Below, in pieces: positions 1-6,224 of a stretch of DNA of 15,952 bases. A model generated the notes under the pieces. That model searched no databases, had not been told where the DNA came from, and worked only from the letters and a program-made list of their open reading frames with translations. The DNA comes from GCA-020352575 sp041635475 (GTDB lineage Bacteria; Actinomycetota; Acidimicrobiia; Spongiisociales; JAENVV01), in contig JBFKVA010000049.1 of the NCBI GenBank assembly GCA_041635475.1, forward strand, positions 1-15,952, in the 5' to 3' direction. Numbering within the stretch: the stretch's first letter is position 1; each line of letters opens with the position of its first letter. Made by a program: the position numbers and the translations under genes.

Positions 1-741
1 ATCCTCCACTACATCGAGAACGATCGGCGAACGGAGGACGGAGATCTCCTCCTCATCGACGCCGCGGCCGAGTACGGGTATCTCTCGGCGGACATCACCC
101 GCACCTTCCCCGTCAACGGAAGGTTCAGCGGGCCCCAACGAGCCGTCTACGAGGTGGTGCTGGCCGCACTGGAGGCCGGGATCGCCGCCAGTGGCCCGGG
201 CGGGTCGATGGCGGCCACCCACGACCTGTGCACCCGCATCCTCACCGAGGGCCTCGTCGACCTCGGACTGCTCCCCCGGGGCGTGGACGACTCCCTGGCC
301 ATGCACCACTACAAGGAGTACTTCATGCACGGCACCGGCCATTGGCTGGGGATGGACGTGCACGACGCCGGGCGGTACCGGGTTGCCGGAGAACCGATTC
401 CGCTCGAGCCGGGAATGGCGTTCACCGTTGAACCCGGGATCTACGTGGCGGCCGACCGGGACACCATCACCTTCGAGTTGCACGAGTACGACGCCGTCGC
501 CCGTCTGGAACGACGCCTCGAGTTGGGCCCGACCAAGGCCAAGGAACTCGAGGCGGCCGAGGCGGAGGGCTGCGAGACCGTCGAGTTCACGATCCCCGAG
601 GCGTTCCGGGGGATCGGGGTGAGGATCGAGGACGACATCCTCGTCACCGCGACCGGGCCGGAAAACCTCACACGCGGGGTCCCCGTGACGATCGAGGAGA
701 TCGAGGCGGTGTGCGCCGACGCGTCGCCGCTTCGGGTCTAG
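1..741 (+). CDS. pepP: Xaa-Pro aminopeptidase (M24B, PepP-like), 3' part
   Basis: The gene enters from the left edge already in frame; 246 residues are visible and the N-terminal domain is missing. This is the pita-bread metallopeptidase domain that removes an N-terminal residue preceding proline, normally in the cytoplasm with two Mn(II) ions. All five metal ligands can be placed: D20 and D31 (LIDAAAEYGYLSADITRTFP), H114 (HGTGHWLGMDVHD), E144 (FTVEPGIYV) and E210 (GVRIEDD), numbered from the window edge. H110 and H121 fit the substrate-site histidines of the family. The stretch between E144 and E210 is 66 residues, against about 23 in E. coli PepP, so an acidic insert of roughly 40 residues lies near the active site. 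The stop codon (739-741) shares CTAG with the stop of the convergent gene. Aminopeptidase P is a firm call; prolidase is less likely because of the HWLGMDVHD motif. Confidence 0.9.
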   Translation: MLHYIENDRRTEDGDLLLIDAAAEYGYLSADITRTFPVNGRFSGPQRAVYEVVLAALEAGIAASGPGGSMAATHDLCTRILTEGLVDLGLLPRGVDDSLAMHHYKEYFMHGTGHWLGMDVHDAGRYRVAGEPIPLEPGMAFTVEPGIYVAADRDTITFELHEYDAVARLERRLELGPTKAKELEAAEAEGCETVEFTIPEAFRGIGVRIEDDILVTATGPENLTRGVPVTIEEIEAVCADASPLRV

Positions 742-1112
742 CCCCGGGCCCAATCCTCGTCGAAGAAGCGCTGGACTTCGAGTGTGTGACCGTCCGGGTC
801 GGTGGCGAAGAAGTGATGGATGCGATACTCGGGATTGTCGCGGGGCGGACCGTCGCAGGTGGCCCCGGCCGCCACGAACCGATCGAACCAGGCCCCGACC
901 TCGTCGGTCACGATCGTGATGACGACCCCCGAGCGCCCCGGGTCGGCTCGTTCGCAGAGCCCGAGGAACGCCGTGTCGGTCAGGCGGTAGATGCGGCAGC
1001 CCCCTTGGTCGAGGACGAGGTCGAGCCCCAGCCCGACCGCGTAGAACGCGCTGGACGTGGCGAGGTCGCGAACCCGCAGGAAGGTGATGTGGGCGTCGAC
1101 CGGGAGACTCAC
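738..1112 (-). CDS. VOC (glyoxalase/dioxygenase superfamily) protein
   Basis: A 124-residue protein with the fold of one vicinal-oxygen-chelate module pair. It opens with an H-x-TFLRV strand (H8) and ends with the typical TDPDGHTLEVQRF strand, where E112 is the usual last metal ligand; H99/H100 could be the middle ligand. The substrate cannot be read from the sequence: lyase, dioxygenase and antibiotic-binding members look alike at this level. The start is GTG at 1112, because it overlaps the stop of the upstream transporter gene as GTGA (1109-1112). That implies translational coupling in a two-gene operon. The reading frame is open much further upstream, but that part is antisense to nothing conserved and overlaps the transporter. 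The stop overlaps the convergent aminopeptidase stop. Confidence 0.8.
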   Translation of the reverse strand: MSLPVDAHITFLRVRDLATSSAFYAVGLGLDLVLDQGGCRIYRLTDTAFLGLCERADPGRSGVVITIVTDEVGAWFDRFVAAGATCDGPPRDNPEYRIHHFFATDPDGHTLEVQRFFDEDWARG

Positions 1113-2026
1113 GGGCGGGTGGGGTCGTGGATGTCCGGCTCGAGGTAGATCCGCCGGGCCATGGGTGAGGCCTCCCGGATGTTGCGCTCGGCCTCGTTGA
1201 TGAGGTGGACAAGCTGGCGGGTGCCGAGGGCCGGGTCCATCTCGATCTTGGCCCCGACGAGGAGCTCGTCGGGCCCGATGTGCTGGGTCCGCATGTGGAG
1301 CACCCGGCGGACGCCCTCGGACGACTCGAGCGCCGCCCGTATGTCGGCTGCGATCGAAGGCTTGGCGCCCTCGCCGATGAGGAGGCTCTTCATCTCGATG
1401 ACGAGCACGGTGGCGATGATGACAAGCAGGACCCCGATCGAGAGCGTGCCGTAGGCGTCCCACGCCGGGTTGCCCGTGGCCGCTGCCAACGAGACCCCGA
1501 TGAGCGCCAGCATGAGGCCGATGAGGGCGCCCAGGTCCTCGAGGAGGACGACGGGCAACTCGGGGCTGCGGGCATGGCGAATGAACTCCCACCACGTGCC
1601 GGTGCCCTTGCGGAGCCGCGACTCGTGGACGGCGGTCCGGAACGAGTACCCCTCGAGGCCGAGGCCGAGGATGAGCACCCCGACCGCCCATGCCGCGTTG
1701 TCCAGCTCGTGGGGATGTCGCAGCTTCTCCACGCCTTCGTAGATGGCGAACAACCCTCCGAGCGTGAAGAGGACGAGGGCCACGATGAACGACCAGAAGT
1801 ACCGCTCCCGGCCGAATCCGAACGGATGCTCATCGGTGGCCTGCCGGCGAGCGGCTCTTCCGCCGAAGAGGAGGAGGGCCTGGTTGGAGGTGTCGGCCGC
1901 GGAGTGGACCGACTCGGCGAGCATGGACGACGAGTGCGTGAAGATCCAGGCGACGAACTTGGCGATGGCGATGCCGAGGTTGGCGAAGAGCGCGGCGACG
2001 ATGGCCCTGGTGCTTCCTTCCTGCAT
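1109..2026 (-). CDS. Cation diffusion facilitator (CDF) family transporter, ZnT9-like
   Basis: A 305-residue inner-membrane protein with about six hydrophobic segments (roughly residues 8-30, 33-52, 78-98, 112-130, 158-182, 190-212) and a C-terminal cytoplasmic ferredoxin-like domain (about 222-300). TM2 carries the H41-xxx-D45 metal motif (AESVHSAADTSNQ). TM5 carries LLEDLGALIG (E163, D164) instead of the HxxxD found in classical Zn-exporting CDFs; this pairing recalls the SLC30A9/ZnT9-like branch. Export of Zn or another divalent metal is the family role, but the metal is uncertain. The ATG at 2026 is chosen because a TATCCT element ends exactly 7 nt upstream, so the mRNA is probably leaderless. 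Longer in-frame extension runs antisense to the cis-prenyltransferase gene and is not real. First gene of an operon with the VOC protein. Confidence 0.88.
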   Translation of the reverse strand: MQEGSTRAIVAALFANLGIAIAKFVAWIFTHSSSMLAESVHSAADTSNQALLLFGGRAARRQATDEHPFGFGRERYFWSFIVALVLFTLGGLFAIYEGVEKLRHPHELDNAAWAVGVLILGLGLEGYSFRTAVHESRLRKGTGTWWEFIRHARSPELPVVLLEDLGALIGLMLALIGVSLAAATGNPAWDAYGTLSIGVLLVIIATVLVIEMKSLLIGEGAKPSIAADIRAALESSEGVRRVLHMRTQHIGPDELLVGAKIEMDPALGTRQLVHLINEAERNIREASPMARRIYLEPDIHDPTRP

Positions 2027-2033
2027 CGAAGGG

Positions 2034-2039
2034 AGGATA
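2034..2039 (-). promoter_or_regulatory. -10 element of leaderless promoter (CDF transporter)
   Basis: On the minus strand this reads TATCCT, a TANNNT-type actinobacterial -10. It ends 7 nt before the ATG at 2026, so the start point would coincide with the start codon. No Shine-Dalgarno sequence lies between; the spacer is pyrimidine rich. No clear -35 is seen, as is usual for such promoters. Confidence 0.6.
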
Positions 2040-2076
2040 GGGAACGGCCACACGGGGCGGAAGGCGGCAGCGGACC

Positions 2077-2082
2077 TAAGCT
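2077..2082 (+). promoter_or_regulatory. -10 element of leaderless promoter (cis-prenyltransferase)
   Basis: TAAGCT followed by a 7-nt spacer and the ATG at 2090. It has the same geometry as the divergent transporter promoter, so the 63-bp gap between the two genes holds two back-to-back leaderless promoters. No ribosome binding site precedes the ATG. Confidence 0.6.
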
Positions 2083-2089
2083 CATCTCG

Positions 2090-2860
2090 ATGTCGGGCCA
2101 AGGGCTTCTCTACACGATCTACGAGCGGCGCCTGCTGCGAGAGCTGGACCCGACCAAGGTGCCCCATCACATCGGCGTCATCCTCGACGGGCACCGCCGA
2201 TTCGCCCGAGCCGAGGGCCTGGCCGACTACGCGCTCTCCTACGAGCGGGGGATGCGGCGATTCGAGGAGTTCCTCGGCTGGGCGCAGAACCCGCGCATCC
2301 CGGCCATCACCGCCTGGGTGCTGTCCCCTCAGAACCTCGCGCGCCCCCCCGAGGAGCTCGAGCCCTACTTCGGTGTCCTCATCGACCTCTTCGGCCGCCT
2401 CCCCGAACTGGCGGAGCGCTACGACCTGCGCTTGCGGGCGATCGGGCGCCTCGACCTCCTGCCCGACCATTTGCGGGCGGCAGCCACCGGGCTGGCCGAG
2501 GCGCGCCCCAGCGGTTCGGCGACGCTCAACATCGCCCTGAGTTACGGCGGTCGGGAGGAGATCGTCGACGCCACCCGTGCCCTCGTTGACTCGCTCGTTT
2601 CCCGAGGGGTGCCGGCCGATGAGCTGGCGGAGCACGTCACGGTGGAGAGCCTCGCCTCCCACATGTACTCGGCGGACATCCCCGATGCCGATCTCCTCAT
2701 CCGCACCTCGGGGGAGTCCCGCCTCTCAGGGTTTCTCCTGTGGCAGTCGGCCTACGCCGAGTACGCCTTCGTGGACGTGTTCTGGCCGGCGTTTCGGCGG
2801 GTCGACTACCTGCGTGCCCTCCGTGACTACGCGGCCCGGGAGCGGCGTTTCGGCAGGTGA
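2090..2860 (+). CDS. uppS: Short-chain cis-prenyl diphosphate synthase (UppS family, Rv1086-like)
   Basis: A 256-residue soluble cis-prenyltransferase that condenses isopentenyl diphosphate in Z configuration onto an allylic diphosphate. It looks closest to mycobacterial Rv1086, the Z-farnesyl diphosphate synthase, through the shared ending (WPAFRxVDYLRALRDY) and RTSGESRLSGFLLWQSAY (205-222). The catalytic Asp is D33 in VILDGHRRFAR. Two oddities stand out: the usual DGNRRWA motif reads DGHRRFA (Asn to His at 35, Trp to Phe at 38), and the usual LSTEN reads LSPQN (79-82). SYGGREEIVDA (151-161) is normal. The start is ATG 2090 because a TAAGCT -10 lies 7 nt upstream; the open frame continues to about 1205 but only antisense to the transporter. 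The product could be short-chain (C15) or the full lipid carrier; chain length cannot be decided here. Confidence 0.88.
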   Translation: MSGQGLLYTIYERRLLRELDPTKVPHHIGVILDGHRRFARAEGLADYALSYERGMRRFEEFLGWAQNPRIPAITAWVLSPQNLARPPEELEPYFGVLIDLFGRLPELAERYDLRLRAIGRLDLLPDHLRAAATGLAEARPSGSATLNIALSYGGREEIVDATRALVDSLVSRGVPADELAEHVTVESLASHMYSADIPDADLLIRTSGESRLSGFLLWQSAYAEYAFVDVFWPAFRRVDYLRALRDYAARERRFGR

Positions 2861-2866
2861 TGGAGG

Positions 2867-2888
2867 CCGGGGAGGCCCCTCACCCCGG
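2867..2888. terminator. Hairpin between convergent uppS and RNase H genes
   Basis: CCGGGG (2867-2872) pairs with CCCCGG (2883-2888), and there is partial pairing inside. It fills almost all of the 28-nt gap between two convergent stop codons, so it can serve both strands. No T-tract follows on either strand. Confidence 0.45.
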
Positions 2889-3455
2889 TTACGGCCCGTC
2901 CTTCCATCGCCGGGACAGGTCGTCGGCGCGCTCGTTCCAGCGGTGCCCGGCGTGCGCCTTGATCCACTCGAGGGTGAGGTCGGGTCGGGCCCGGAACGAC
3001 TCGTAGAGTTCCTTGACGAGGTCGAGGTTCTGCACCGGTCCGGTCTTTCGTTTCCACCCTTTCGCCTTCCACCCCTCGGCCCAGCTGTTGATGGTCTGCA
3101 CCGCAAGGTTGGAGTCGGAGTAGATCGTCGTCTCGGTGCCGGGCGGCACCAGTTTCACGGCCTCGATGAGGGCGGTGAGTTCCATCCGGTTGTTCGTGGT
3201 GTCCGGGTCGTGGCCCCATCGCTCGGCGACGACCTCGTCGTCGTGGACCCAGACCACACCCCATCCTCCCGGGCCGGGATTGGGTTCGCATCCCCCGTCG
3301 GTGTACACACCGTCGCCTGCCGTCACATGGTTGCCGGCGTCGGCCCCCCGCCGGCAGTCCCGACATCGGGAGGGTGTCCACCCCGGGTAGCGGTCGAGGA
3401 CCTGTTGGGGAAGGTCGAACGGGCGACCGCATAGGGAGCAGGTGAAGGTCGGCAC
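2889..3455 (-). CDS. rnhA: Ribonuclease HI with N-terminal zinc finger
   Basis: A 188-residue protein that hydrolyses the RNA strand of RNA-DNA hybrids in the cytoplasm. The catalytic set is complete: D53 (VYTDGGCEPNPGPGG), E92 (NNRMEL), D114 (IYSDSN), H168 (KAHAGHRWNERAD) and D178. Ahead of the RNase H fold, residues 6-34 form a likely treble-clef zinc site (C6-x2-C9 and C31-x2-C34) that E. coli RNase HI lacks; it may help bind nucleic acid or a partner (inference). The start is GTG 3455, 2 nt after the TAG stop of the upstream membrane protein gene, so it is probably translated by coupling. Last gene of the pyrE operon, ending at a hairpin. Confidence 0.92.
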   Translation of the reverse strand: MPTFTCSLCGRPFDLPQQVLDRYPGWTPSRCRDCRRGADAGNHVTAGDGVYTDGGCEPNPGPGGWGVVWVHDDEVVAERWGHDPDTTNNRMELTALIEAVKLVPPGTETTIYSDSNLAVQTINSWAEGWKAKGWKRKTGPVQNLDLVKELYESFRARPDLTLEWIKAHAGHRWNERADDLSRRWKDGP

Positions 3456-3457
3456 CG

Positions 3458-4228
3458 CTACTCGTCGCCGGCATCGTCGACGGCGAGGTCCTCGAGCAGC
3501 CGTTCGAGGACGTCATCCTCGTCGTGCAACTCTGCCCCGGCGACCACCTCCGCCCCGTCCGTCGAGTCCGCGATGTCGTCGAGCCCGGCCGTGACCTCGT
3601 CGTGGTCGGGGATCTCCGTCAGGTCCGACTGGGGGGTATCGACGGGTTCGGCGTCGTCGAGGAGCGTGGTCGGTGGGACGGGAGGCTCGGTCGGGGCCAC
3701 GAGTGGCTTGAACCCCAGGGCCTTCATGCGACCGAGGGCGTTCTCGGGACTTCGGTCCCACCAGGTGGTCCGCAGCCGGAGGGTCGTCTCGTCGTCCCAC
3801 CGGGCGTTCCAGGGATCGGACGGCAGGTCACCCCGGGCCGCGAGCAGGATGAGGAGGTGCGCCCCTTCGGCTCGAAGCTCGCGGATCTGGTACCAGGAGA
3901 TGCCGTCCGGACCCCGAAGGGGCCCCCGCAGCGGGACGTGGATGCCGTCGTCGTCGGCCACCAGGAGCCGCCGCGGTGAGACGAACTCCTTCAGGGCGAA
4001 GAGCACGAACGCCAGGCCGATGAGGCCGATCATCGCCACGAGGATGTCGTCACGTGCCTCGAAGGCCTCGACCTCGCCTCCCGCATACGCCCAGGCTCCG
4101 AGCTGGTCGAGGAACCCGAAGCTGCCCCAGACGTAGTCGATGGCCACGAAGATGAACGGCAGACCCAGGAACCCGAGCAGGAAGGTCTTGGCGATCGAAC
4201 GCCGCACGGTGAGGCGGAGGGTCCTCAC
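3458..4228 (-). CDS. Two-TM membrane protein with PH-like domain and acidic tail, unknown function
   Basis: 256 residues, family not recognised with certainty. Two membrane segments lie at about 13-31 and 62-80. The segment at about 84-130 (LLVADDDGIHVPLRG ... ISWYQIRELRAEG) resembles the strand pattern of bacterial PH (bPH-like) domains, in which 'GI.W..I..' is typical. Residues 130-175 are mixed polar with several Trp. From about 180 to the end the chain is proline rich and then strongly acidic and probably disordered (VLERLLEDLAVDDAGDE end). The start is GTG 4228, which overlaps the pyrE stop as GTGA (4225-4228). Its place between pyrE and RNase HI gives no clear functional link. The open frame upstream of 4228 is antisense-free shadow of pyrE and is ignored. 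Confidence 0.72.
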   Translation of the reverse strand: MRTLRLTVRRSIAKTFLLGFLGLPFIFVAIDYVWGSFGFLDQLGAWAYAGGEVEAFEARDDILVAMIGLIGLAFVLFALKEFVSPRRLLVADDDGIHVPLRGPLRGPDGISWYQIRELRAEGAHLLILLAARGDLPSDPWNARWDDETTLRLRTTWWDRSPENALGRMKALGFKPLVAPTEPPVPPTTLLDDAEPVDTPQSDLTEIPDHDEVTAGLDDIADSTDGAEVVAGAELHDEDDVLERLLEDLAVDDAGDE

Positions 4229-4776
4229 AGGGTCACCCCGAGGTCGATGGGGTGAAGGACCGCGCGGTAGGGGACGTTCCTGAGCGCCATCCCGGCCGCC
4301 ACGGCTCCCTCCGACCGATCGAAAAGGCAGATGGCCTGGATGACCTCGAGCCCGGCCTCGACCGCGGCCCCGTACGCCTCGAAGAACGCCCCACCGGTGG
4401 TGGCCGTGTCCTCGACGAGGCACACGGCGTCGCCGGGGCCCACCGGACCCACCACGCGTCCCCCGGTCCCGTGGTCCTTGGGTGCGGCCCGGATCGAGAA
4501 CGCATTGAGTGGTCGGCCCGATCGGGTGGCGACGATGGCGGTGGCGAGGGCGACCGGGTCGGCCCCCATCGTCATGCCGCCGATGGCGACCGCTTCGTCG
4601 GCCACCAGGGGAGCCACGGCTTCGCCCACGGCCCACGCCCCGGCTCCGTCGAAGGTTGTGCGCCGGGCATCCATGTACCAGTCGGCCACGGCTCCCGAGC
4701 GCAGTGTGAAGGGTCCGTCGGTACGGAGCGAGACCTCCCGGAGGTGCGTGATGAGTGGGGCGCGGCGGTCCGACAT
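4225..4776 (-). CDS. pyrE: Orotate phosphoribosyltransferase
   Basis: A 183-residue type I phosphoribosyltransferase that joins orotate and PRPP to give OMP in de novo pyrimidine synthesis. The PRPP loop is VCLVEDTATTGGA (118-130). The N-terminal part has the OPRT pattern PFTLRSGAVADWYMDAR (22-38, compare FxLxSGxxSxxYxD). R96/K100/H102 fit the flexible-loop catalytic residues. The start is taken at ATG 4776 because a TACGCT -10 ends 8 nt upstream, giving a leaderless mRNA. An in-frame ATG two codons earlier (4782) would lie inside the promoter spacer, and a still longer form to 4881 has no family support. First gene of a three-gene operon; it is not next to other pyr genes here. Confidence 0.87.
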   Translation of the reverse strand: MSDRRAPLITHLREVSLRTDGPFTLRSGAVADWYMDARRTTFDGAGAWAVGEAVAPLVADEAVAIGGMTMGADPVALATAIVATRSGRPLNAFSIRAAPKDHGTGGRVVGPVGPGDAVCLVEDTATTGGAFFEAYGAAVEAGLEVIQAICLFDRSEGAVAAGMALRNVPYRAVLHPIDLGVTL

Positions 4777-4784
4777 CGCCATGG

Positions 4785-4790
4785 AGCGTA
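4785..4790 (-). promoter_or_regulatory. -10 element upstream of pyrE
   Basis: On the minus strand this reads TACGCT, ending 8 nt before ATG 4776 and 2 nt before the alternative ATG 4782. The geometry favours 4776 as both transcription and translation start. The same hexamer occurs before the nucleoside phosphorylase and DoxX genes. Confidence 0.5.
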
Positions 4791-4973
4791 CCCGTGCCGC
4801 ACCGGGTGGAGGACCGCGCGTCGGCCTGTTCACCACAGAGATCGCGAAAACCGGCTCAAGATACCGTGGCACTTCGACCACTCAGTGCGCGAAGATGGGG
4901 TCCTGCCTCCCGGAAACGTAGGTGAGAACCGGACCACGACGGAGCAGCGCGACACCGGACCCCGAGGCCGGAG

Positions 4974-5011
4974 TGGAGCCCCGACAGGCGGAAGCGTCTC
5001 TCGGGGCTCCA
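4974..5011 (-). terminator. Strong hairpin after histidine phosphatase gene
   Basis: A perfect 11-bp stem (4974-4984 with 5001-5011), then a C-C mismatch and a further 5-bp stem (4986-4990 with 4995-4999, one G-T pair) around a GAAG loop. It begins 12 nt past the phosphatase stop and separates that operon from pyrE. There is no T-tract, so it would act as a U-less terminator or 3'-end stabiliser. The rest of the 247-nt gap (4777-5023) shows nothing more than the pyrE promoter. Confidence 0.65.
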
Positions 5012-5023
5012 GCGCGATTCGGC

Positions 5024-5707
5024 CTATCGCGTGATCATCGTGGGCGGGAGGTGGCTCACGTCGCTGAAGGACCGCAGGCTGAAGGCGCGTCCGGGTCCGA
5101 CCCGGGCGGTCCGCACGAGCGAGACCGAGGCGTGGGCACAGGCGAAACGCTCCCACTCCCAAGGGACGACCTCGAGGTCGAGGAGTAGGCCGAGGAGCAG
5201 GGCGTTCGTCCCCTGGTGGGCGACGACGACGAGCGTGCGGTCCGGGAGGTCCTCCTGCCAGATCTCAGGATGGATCGACGAGCGATGGACGCCGATCCCG
5301 GCCAGGGCAGCCTCGAACCCGGTGTGGACCCGCTGATGGAACGATCGGAACGACTCACCACCGGGGAACCCTTCCCACCACTCGTCGAGGGGCCGGTTGA
5401 TGAGGTCGACGAAGGACTGCTCGACGAACTCCTCGGGCTTGCCGTCCCAATGGGCGGGCGTGCCGATCTCGGCCAGGAAGTCGTGGGTGGTGGCGGCGAG
5501 GTCGAGGTGGGCGAGGATGGGGGCGGCGGTCTGACGGGCCCGGGGCATGGGGGAGACCCACACGTCGGTCACCCGGCCGTCGAGGAGGGGGTGGGATGGC
5601 AGCAGGTCGGCCTGCCCGACTCCCACCTCGGAGAGGTCCGGTGTCGTCGTGGCCCGTCCGTGCGGGGCCCAGGCCGGCTGGGCGTGGCGAACGAGCACGA
5701 TCCGCAC
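5024..5707 (-). CDS. Histidine phosphatase superfamily protein (phosphoglycerate mutase-like)
   Basis: A 227-residue branch-1 histidine phosphatase. The phospho-accepting motif is at the very N-terminus (MRIVLVRHAQPAW, H8, with R7). The second arginine lies in SPMPRARQTA, the general acid region in FLAEIGTPAHW, and the second catalytic histidine in LVVVAHQGTNALLLG. The substrate is unknown: members include phosphoglycerate mutases, sugar or nucleotide phosphatases and SixA-like protein phosphatases. The start is GTG 5707, 1 nt after the stop of the DUF192 gene, and it places RHA at the normal distance from the N-terminus. The open frame further upstream belongs to the DUF192 gene region. Last gene of the endonuclease IV operon, followed by a strong hairpin. 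Confidence 0.85.
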   Translation of the reverse strand: MRIVLVRHAQPAWAPHGRATTTPDLSEVGVGQADLLPSHPLLDGRVTDVWVSPMPRARQTAAPILAHLDLAATTHDFLAEIGTPAHWDGKPEEFVEQSFVDLINRPLDEWWEGFPGGESFRSFHQRVHTGFEAALAGIGVHRSSIHPEIWQEDLPDRTLVVVAHQGTNALLLGLLLDLEVVPWEWERFACAHASVSLVRTARVGPGRAFSLRSFSDVSHLPPTMITR

Positions 5708-5708
5708 G

Positions 5709-6224
5709 TCAAGCCCCCTCGGGGAGGGTGAAGCCGTCGCCGACGTCGGCCGTGATGGCCCCTTGGGGCACCTCCAGGGCGTAGCGATAGAGCAACCGCG
5801 GCGGGAATCGACAGTCGGGGCCCGCACACGGGTCCATCCGGATGACCTCGAGGATCACGCCGTCCTCGTCGAGGAGGAAGAGATCGAGGGGGGTTGGGGT
5901 GCCGTCCATCGTGAACGCGGTCGTGACCGGACCGTCGAAGACGAAGAGCATGCCGTCGAGCTCGCCGAAGTCCTCCACGTCGCGCAGGCCCTGTGATCGT
6001 CGTTGGGGGGTGTCGGCCACGGCGACGGTGAGTGGCGACCCCTCGAACAGGATCGTGTCGATGGGAAACCCGATGACATCGCCGGTCCCGGACCGGGTTG
6101 GAGCAGGTGTCCCGACTGGGGGGAGGGTGGGCACCGGTTCCGGTGCGCGGTCGGCGACGTCGTCCCTCGCGCATCCAGTCACGGTGAGGGCGAAGGCGAC
6201 GACGAGCAACGTGCGGGCGGTCAC
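5709..6224 (-). CDS. DUF192 family lipoprotein
   Basis: 171 residues. The N-terminus is a lipoprotein signal peptide: short basic start (MTAR), a hydrophobic core to about residue 14, and lipobox VTGC with Cys18. The mature protein should therefore be anchored to the outer face of the membrane. A Pro/Thr-rich linker (about 25-50) leads to a DUF192 domain (about 60-165), recognised by ADTPQRRSQGLRDVEDFGELDGMLFVFD-type sequence (given here in part), AFTMDGTPTPLDLFLLD and the end RYALEVPQGAI. The biochemical role of DUF192 is not established. The start is GTG 6224, which overlaps the endonuclease stop as GTGA (6221-6224); an ATG at 6242 would give six more residues. Confidence 0.82.
   Translation of the reverse strand: MTARTLLVVAFALTVTGCARDDVADRAPEPVPTLPPVGTPAPTRSGTGDVIGFPIDTILFEGSPLTVAVADTPQRRSQGLRDVEDFGELDGMLFVFDGPVTTAFTMDGTPTPLDLFLLDEDGVILEVIRMDPCAGPDCRFPPRLLYRYALEVPQGAITADVGDGFTLPEGA

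Noticed and set aside
1205..2089. N-terminal extension of the cis-prenyltransferase frame
   Set aside because: It is antisense to the conserved CDF transporter, the translation is low-complexity acidic, and a -10 element lies just before ATG 2090.
2027..2662. N-terminal extension of the CDF frame
   Set aside because: It is antisense to uppS; the family N-terminus and a leaderless promoter support ATG 2026.
4229..4636. N-terminal extension of the membrane PH-like protein frame
   Set aside because: It overlaps pyrE in another frame and translates as Arg/Gly/His-rich shadow sequence; GTG 4228 overlaps the pyrE stop as GTGA.
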